Positions 61,316-64,000 of a stretch of DNA of 64,000 bases are shown in pieces; the stretch's first letter is position 1, and each line of letters begins with the position of its first letter. The notes under the pieces were generated by a model, which was not told where the DNA came from, searched no databases, and saw nothing but the letters and a program-made list of their open reading frames with translations. The stretch covers positions 186,001 through 250,000 of the forward strand of contig CP084573.1 of assembly GCA_020410785.1 (NCBI GenBank), read 5' to 3'. The stretch comes from Rickettsia endosymbiont of Culicoides impunctatus. Lineage in GTDB: Bacteria; Pseudomonadota; Alphaproteobacteria; Rickettsiales; Rickettsiaceae. A program made the translations under genes and the position numbers.

Positions 61316-64000
61316 CCACTACCCTTATAATTTAGCAAGATTTTTAATATACTAACCGGATAAGGTTTATCGACCTTAAAAGTAACATCAATATCAGTTT
61401 TAATTTCCCCGTGCATAATGAAATTTATCCAACCTGATTGATAGGGAGTGGTAAATAAGTCACATGCTTGTTTAGTAGCTGTTGATGTTGTTAAATATTT
61501 CTTATCATTAACCAATCTAATCAATGCATCACTATCTACATATCTACTATTAATATGTTGCCTATCTATTTGCCCATTATCAAGCCTTTCTTCAATATAA
61601 CCACCTTTACTATTAAAGACCTTCAAGCCAAGTTCCGCATCTTTTTTCGGAGTATGTTCTACTTCATCTGGGAATATCAGGGGAAAAGTCTGTAATATCG
61701 AAGAATAAGGAAAGCCTACCGACAAATGTCTTACTGGATGTTTTAGCTTAATCAGCTCATTATCGATAATTCGTAAATCATGTAATTCTTCATCACCAAT
61801 AATAGACACGGCTATTTTCTGAAAGATTGGTAATATAGTGGCAATATTTATTTGCTGGAATGATGGCAGACAGTTGCGAGCTATACTACTTAATTCATAA
61901 CCACCAATATCAGGAAATAGTTTTTTAAAAACAGGAAAATATCTTTTTGATAAAAGTAAATATTTCTCTAATTTTATGCTCTTCTCATCTTCAAGAATAT
62001 CTTTCAGTAAAGCTGGATGAAAGCTCGGCATAATTAACTGACAATACTCAATAATGTTCCGCTGCAAATAAGCTAGCCCTTCTTTGAGTTCTTGCATTTG
62101 CTCAAATATTTTATCCGCTAGTGGTTCAGTATAATCTTCTTCACTATATACTGACGCTCTAGAGGACGATAATAGACTTCCTGGATAACTCAATCTAGTT
62201 GGTGATTTTGTCGTCGAAACTCGCCTTCGTTCCTCACGTACGTCTATGTACGCTGCGGTACTCGGCTTCGTTTTTCCTAAAAATCCCTCAACTATCTCTG
62301 ACTTATCCAGGAAGTCTAATGAGGAGCCGCACTCTCTTGCCATTGTTGTGGCAATTCTGTTAGCTACTTCATCTACAACATTATCGATAGTTTGACTAAA
62401 ACTATCAGACAAAATATATTCTCGAACATCTTTACTTAATGGTTTATCGAGTATGATACTTCTTAGACAAACAACTATTTCTTCTCGCCTCTTAAAATTG
62501 GTTAGCTCATTAATCTTGTTGTCATTATGTATTTGTTGTAATTTATCGATTAATTGATTGGTAATAGTTGATAATTTATCATTTATTTGTTGCCTGTTAG
62601 TATGTTGGTCAAATTCAGTAATTTGCTGGCTAATTAATTGTTTGCTTTGCTCACCAAATATATATTTAGTAAGTTCTGGATGAGCGATATTTAGCAATTC
62701 TGGGTAAAAATCCACTCCAGTTTTGGCAAAAAACTTTTTTAAATTAACTAGCAGTCCACATTTTTTATCGCTATCATGCTGGGCATAATATAGCAATATT
62801 CTCTTATTGATATGGCTAACCGCTGATCGCATCTCTTGTATTTCTTTACTTATTTCAAATTGTGAATCGATATTTGACTTAGCATTTTTTAGAATATCTT
62901 GCACCGTACCAGCAATTAACCTAATTAGATCGGTATTTAGCTTTTTTATTTGCAAACAAATAGTTGGACGGAAAGAAAAAGCACTATTAGGCAGATATTC
63001 CATTAAGCCACCATCTCTTAAAATAGCTGGTACATCATCTTCATTTAGTCCTTCTACCGCTTCAATAATATCCCCACCAAGCCGCTCACCATCATATAAT
63101 AATTGCTCGATTGTCACAAAGCTTTCAGGATTATTTAAAAATATATTGTCTAATTCCGCATAAATACGCGAAAATATTCGATGATAGGCAAAAGATATCG
63201 CCAAAATATTCATAATCTTAGGCAAATAATTTTGATAATATTTTTGTAAAAAACTCTCTATTTCGGGTCTATATTCATCATAATTAGCAATTAGCTTGTT
63301 TTTGTATTTAAAAGAATTACCAACATTATCTAACTTAAGTTTTAAGATAGTTTCTGCTTGAGCTTGTACAATATGCTCTAATTTGGTTATATCACCTCTA
63401 AACTCATAAGCACTATCGTCCTTTAATGCTTGTATCATTGACCGATAAGCGGCATTCTCTCCGGGCTGTTGGATATTAACGTGACAGTCAGCATAAACGG
63501 CTTTATCGGTAACGAAATGCTTAGCAGAAAAATAGCGAGTTTGCAGTACTTCTAGATATTCCTTACTGCTTATGCCAGTATCATCACTTCTCCTAACATG
63601 CAAATATAACATATCGGCACTTTCAGCATAGATTGGCGTGATGCCTAATACTTGACCATTACCACCTAGCCAATGTTGCGACCAACCCATAATTTTTAAA
63701 TCATGTGAATAGATAAAACTAGCAAAAGAGCCATTTTTTAACACTGCCACTATCATTGAAAAGGGACTATTACAGCCGACAATTTGTCTAATGCCACCAG
63801 CAAATATATGCTCAGCATAGGCAGTGATGTCTGATATCTGAAAACCACCTTTTTCTTGTGAATAATACAAACTATTAATTTTACAACCATTACCTTCAAC
63901 AAAAAAGATGGTCTTACCGATTATTACTGGTTTCAGTGGTGATATTGGTAGCTCAATCTCCTTATGGATTTTGACAAATTCTCCCTTAGCTCGATCTCCT
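61312..64000 (-). CDS. Phage tail-tube/stump (gp12-like) protein with large helical insert, 5' end outside the window
   Basis: The frame is open to the right edge (VKIHKEIELPISPLKPVIIG before the first in-window start at 63870), so the gene is partial. The first part follows a podovirus tail pattern (AEHIFAGGIRQIVGCNSPFS, then SFIYSHDLKIMGWSQHWLGG). The C-terminus (FPLIFPDEVEHTPKKDAELG, then IMHGEIKTDIDVTFKVDKPY) is again beta-rich and tail-like. Between them lie about 550 mostly helical residues not expected in this family. A 48-codon palindromic element (62174-62317) sits in frame in this insert. Confidence 0.75.
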   Translation of the reverse strand, partial: GDRAKGEFVKIHKEIELPISPLKPVIIGKTIFFVEGNGCKINSLYYSQEKGGFQISDITAYAEHIFAGGIRQIVGCNSPFSMIVAVLKNGSFASFIYSHDLKIMGWSQHWLGGNGQVLGITPIYAESADMLYLHVRRSDDTGISSKEYLEVLQTRYFSAKHFVTDKAVYADCHVNIQQPGENAAYRSMIQALKDDSAYEFRGDITKLEHIVQAQAETILKLKLDNVGNSFKYKNKLIANYDEYRPEIESFLQKYYQNYLPKIMNILAISFAYHRIFSRIYAELDNIFLNNPESFVTIEQLLYDGERLGGDIIEAVEGLNEDDVPAILRDGGLMEYLPNSAFSFRPTICLQIKKLNTDLIRLIAGTVQDILKNAKSNIDSQFEISKEIQEMRSAVSHINKRILLYYAQHDSDKKCGLLVNLKKFFAKTGVDFYPELLNIAHPELTKYIFGEQSKQLISQQITEFDQHTNRQQINDKLSTITNQLIDKLQQIHNDNKINELTNFKRREEIVVCLRSIILDKPLSKDVREYILSDSFSQTIDNVVDEVANRIATTMARECGSSLDFLDKSEIVEGFLGKTKPSTAAYIDVREERRRVSTTKSPTRLSYPGSLLSSSRASVYSEEDYTEPLADKIFEQMQELKEGLAYLQRNIIEYCQLIMPSFHPALLKDILEDEKSIKLEKYLLLSKRYFPVFKKLFPDIGGYELSSIARNCLPSFQQINIATILPIFQKIAVSIIGDEELHDLRIIDNELIKLKHPVRHLSVGFPYSSILQTFPLIFPDEVEHTPKKDAELGLKVFNSKGGYIEERLDNGQIDRQHINSRYVDSDALIRLVNDKKYLTTSTATKQACDLFTTPYQSGWINFIMHGEIKTDIDVTFKVDKPYPVSILKILLNYKGSG
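62174..62317. repeat. AGACTTCCTG palindromic element, 48 codons in frame, AAT duplication
   Basis: Inverted ends are AGACTTCCTGGATAA and TTATCCAGGAAGTCT. The length is 144 bp. AAT flanks both sides (62171-62173 and 62318-62320), so 147 bp or 49 codons were added without changing the frame. The encoded stretch includes SEIVEGFLGKTKPSTAAYID and REERRRVSTTKSPTRLS. The related copy at 47349-47493 has the same flanking AAT. Confidence 0.9.

Noticed and set aside
1..64000. CRISPR array
   Set aside because: The repeated units found are dispersed palindromes or coding tandem repeats without regular spacers, and no cas gene is present.

Overview
This AT-rich 64 kb window looks like the chromosome of an obligate intracellular alphaproteobacterium of the Rickettsiaceae (Rickettsia, Tisiphia or Megaira type). 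This is inferred from content: split nuo genes, murD-ftsW-murG, ffh, an lspA-BamF-like pair, Rpn-family (PD-(D/E)XK) nuclease genes, Rickettsia-type palindromic elements between and inside genes, and cargo typical of the Rickettsiales amplified genetic element (RAGE). No tRNA, rRNA or CRISPR array was recognised.

Region 1 (0-24.6 kb) is mostly housekeeping and envelope: nuoF; a 1,258-residue helical/pentapeptide-repeat protein; a sensor kinase; a band-7 protein; a coupled three-gene unit (alpha/beta hydrolase, HAD-like DUF2608, RND adaptor); a glycosyltransferase; an NB-ARC/TPR protein with an apparent signal peptide; ffh; a degenerate HAD protein; a POT peptide transporter; and murD-ftsW-murG. 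The gaps are largely filled by palindromic repeats built around CGTCATTGCGAG and GCAATCCA.

Region 2 (24.7-37.0 kb) carries the NADH dehydrogenase genes nuoABC (minus) and nuoDE (plus), separated by about 9 kb. One broken Rpn gene on the minus strand and a tandem array of three on the plus strand bracket a 5 kb segment. Shared leader sequences suggest that recombination between Rpn copies inverted this segment and split an ancestral nuoABC...nuoDE cluster. The segment and its right flank also hold an O-antigen-ligase-like protein, a DUF2155 protein, an M23 peptidase, lspA and a BamF-like lipoprotein.

Region 3 (37.0-50.3 kb) is a graveyard of mobile elements. It has an IS630-type element inserted at codon 3 of an IS481-type transposase, a group II intron whose reverse transcriptase is reduced to its first 36 residues, two broken transporters, a CE-clan (Ulp1-like) protease fragment and a 251 bp element with perfect 24 bp terminal inverted repeats. 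It ends in RAGE cargo: integrase, Dam-type methylase, histidine kinase, split (p)ppGpp synthetase and hydrolase, and an MFS transporter. Several cargo genes carry only single in-frame stops. A previously unannotated hairpin leader with a conserved start peptide occurs three times here.

Region 4 (50.4-64.0 kb) is a podovirus-like virion and lysis cassette on the minus strand. Reading in the direction of transcription: tail-tube/stump-like protein, small protein, gp14-like, gp15-like, gp16-like, a possible fibre-like protein, holin, GH24 endolysin and a YqaJ C-terminal fragment. A Panacea-YoeB toxin-antitoxin pair sits on the opposite strand inside it. Two virion genes contain in-frame palindromic elements. 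One of these is exactly 48 codons long and is flanked by a 3 bp AAT duplication that recurs at its second copy in the RAGE region.
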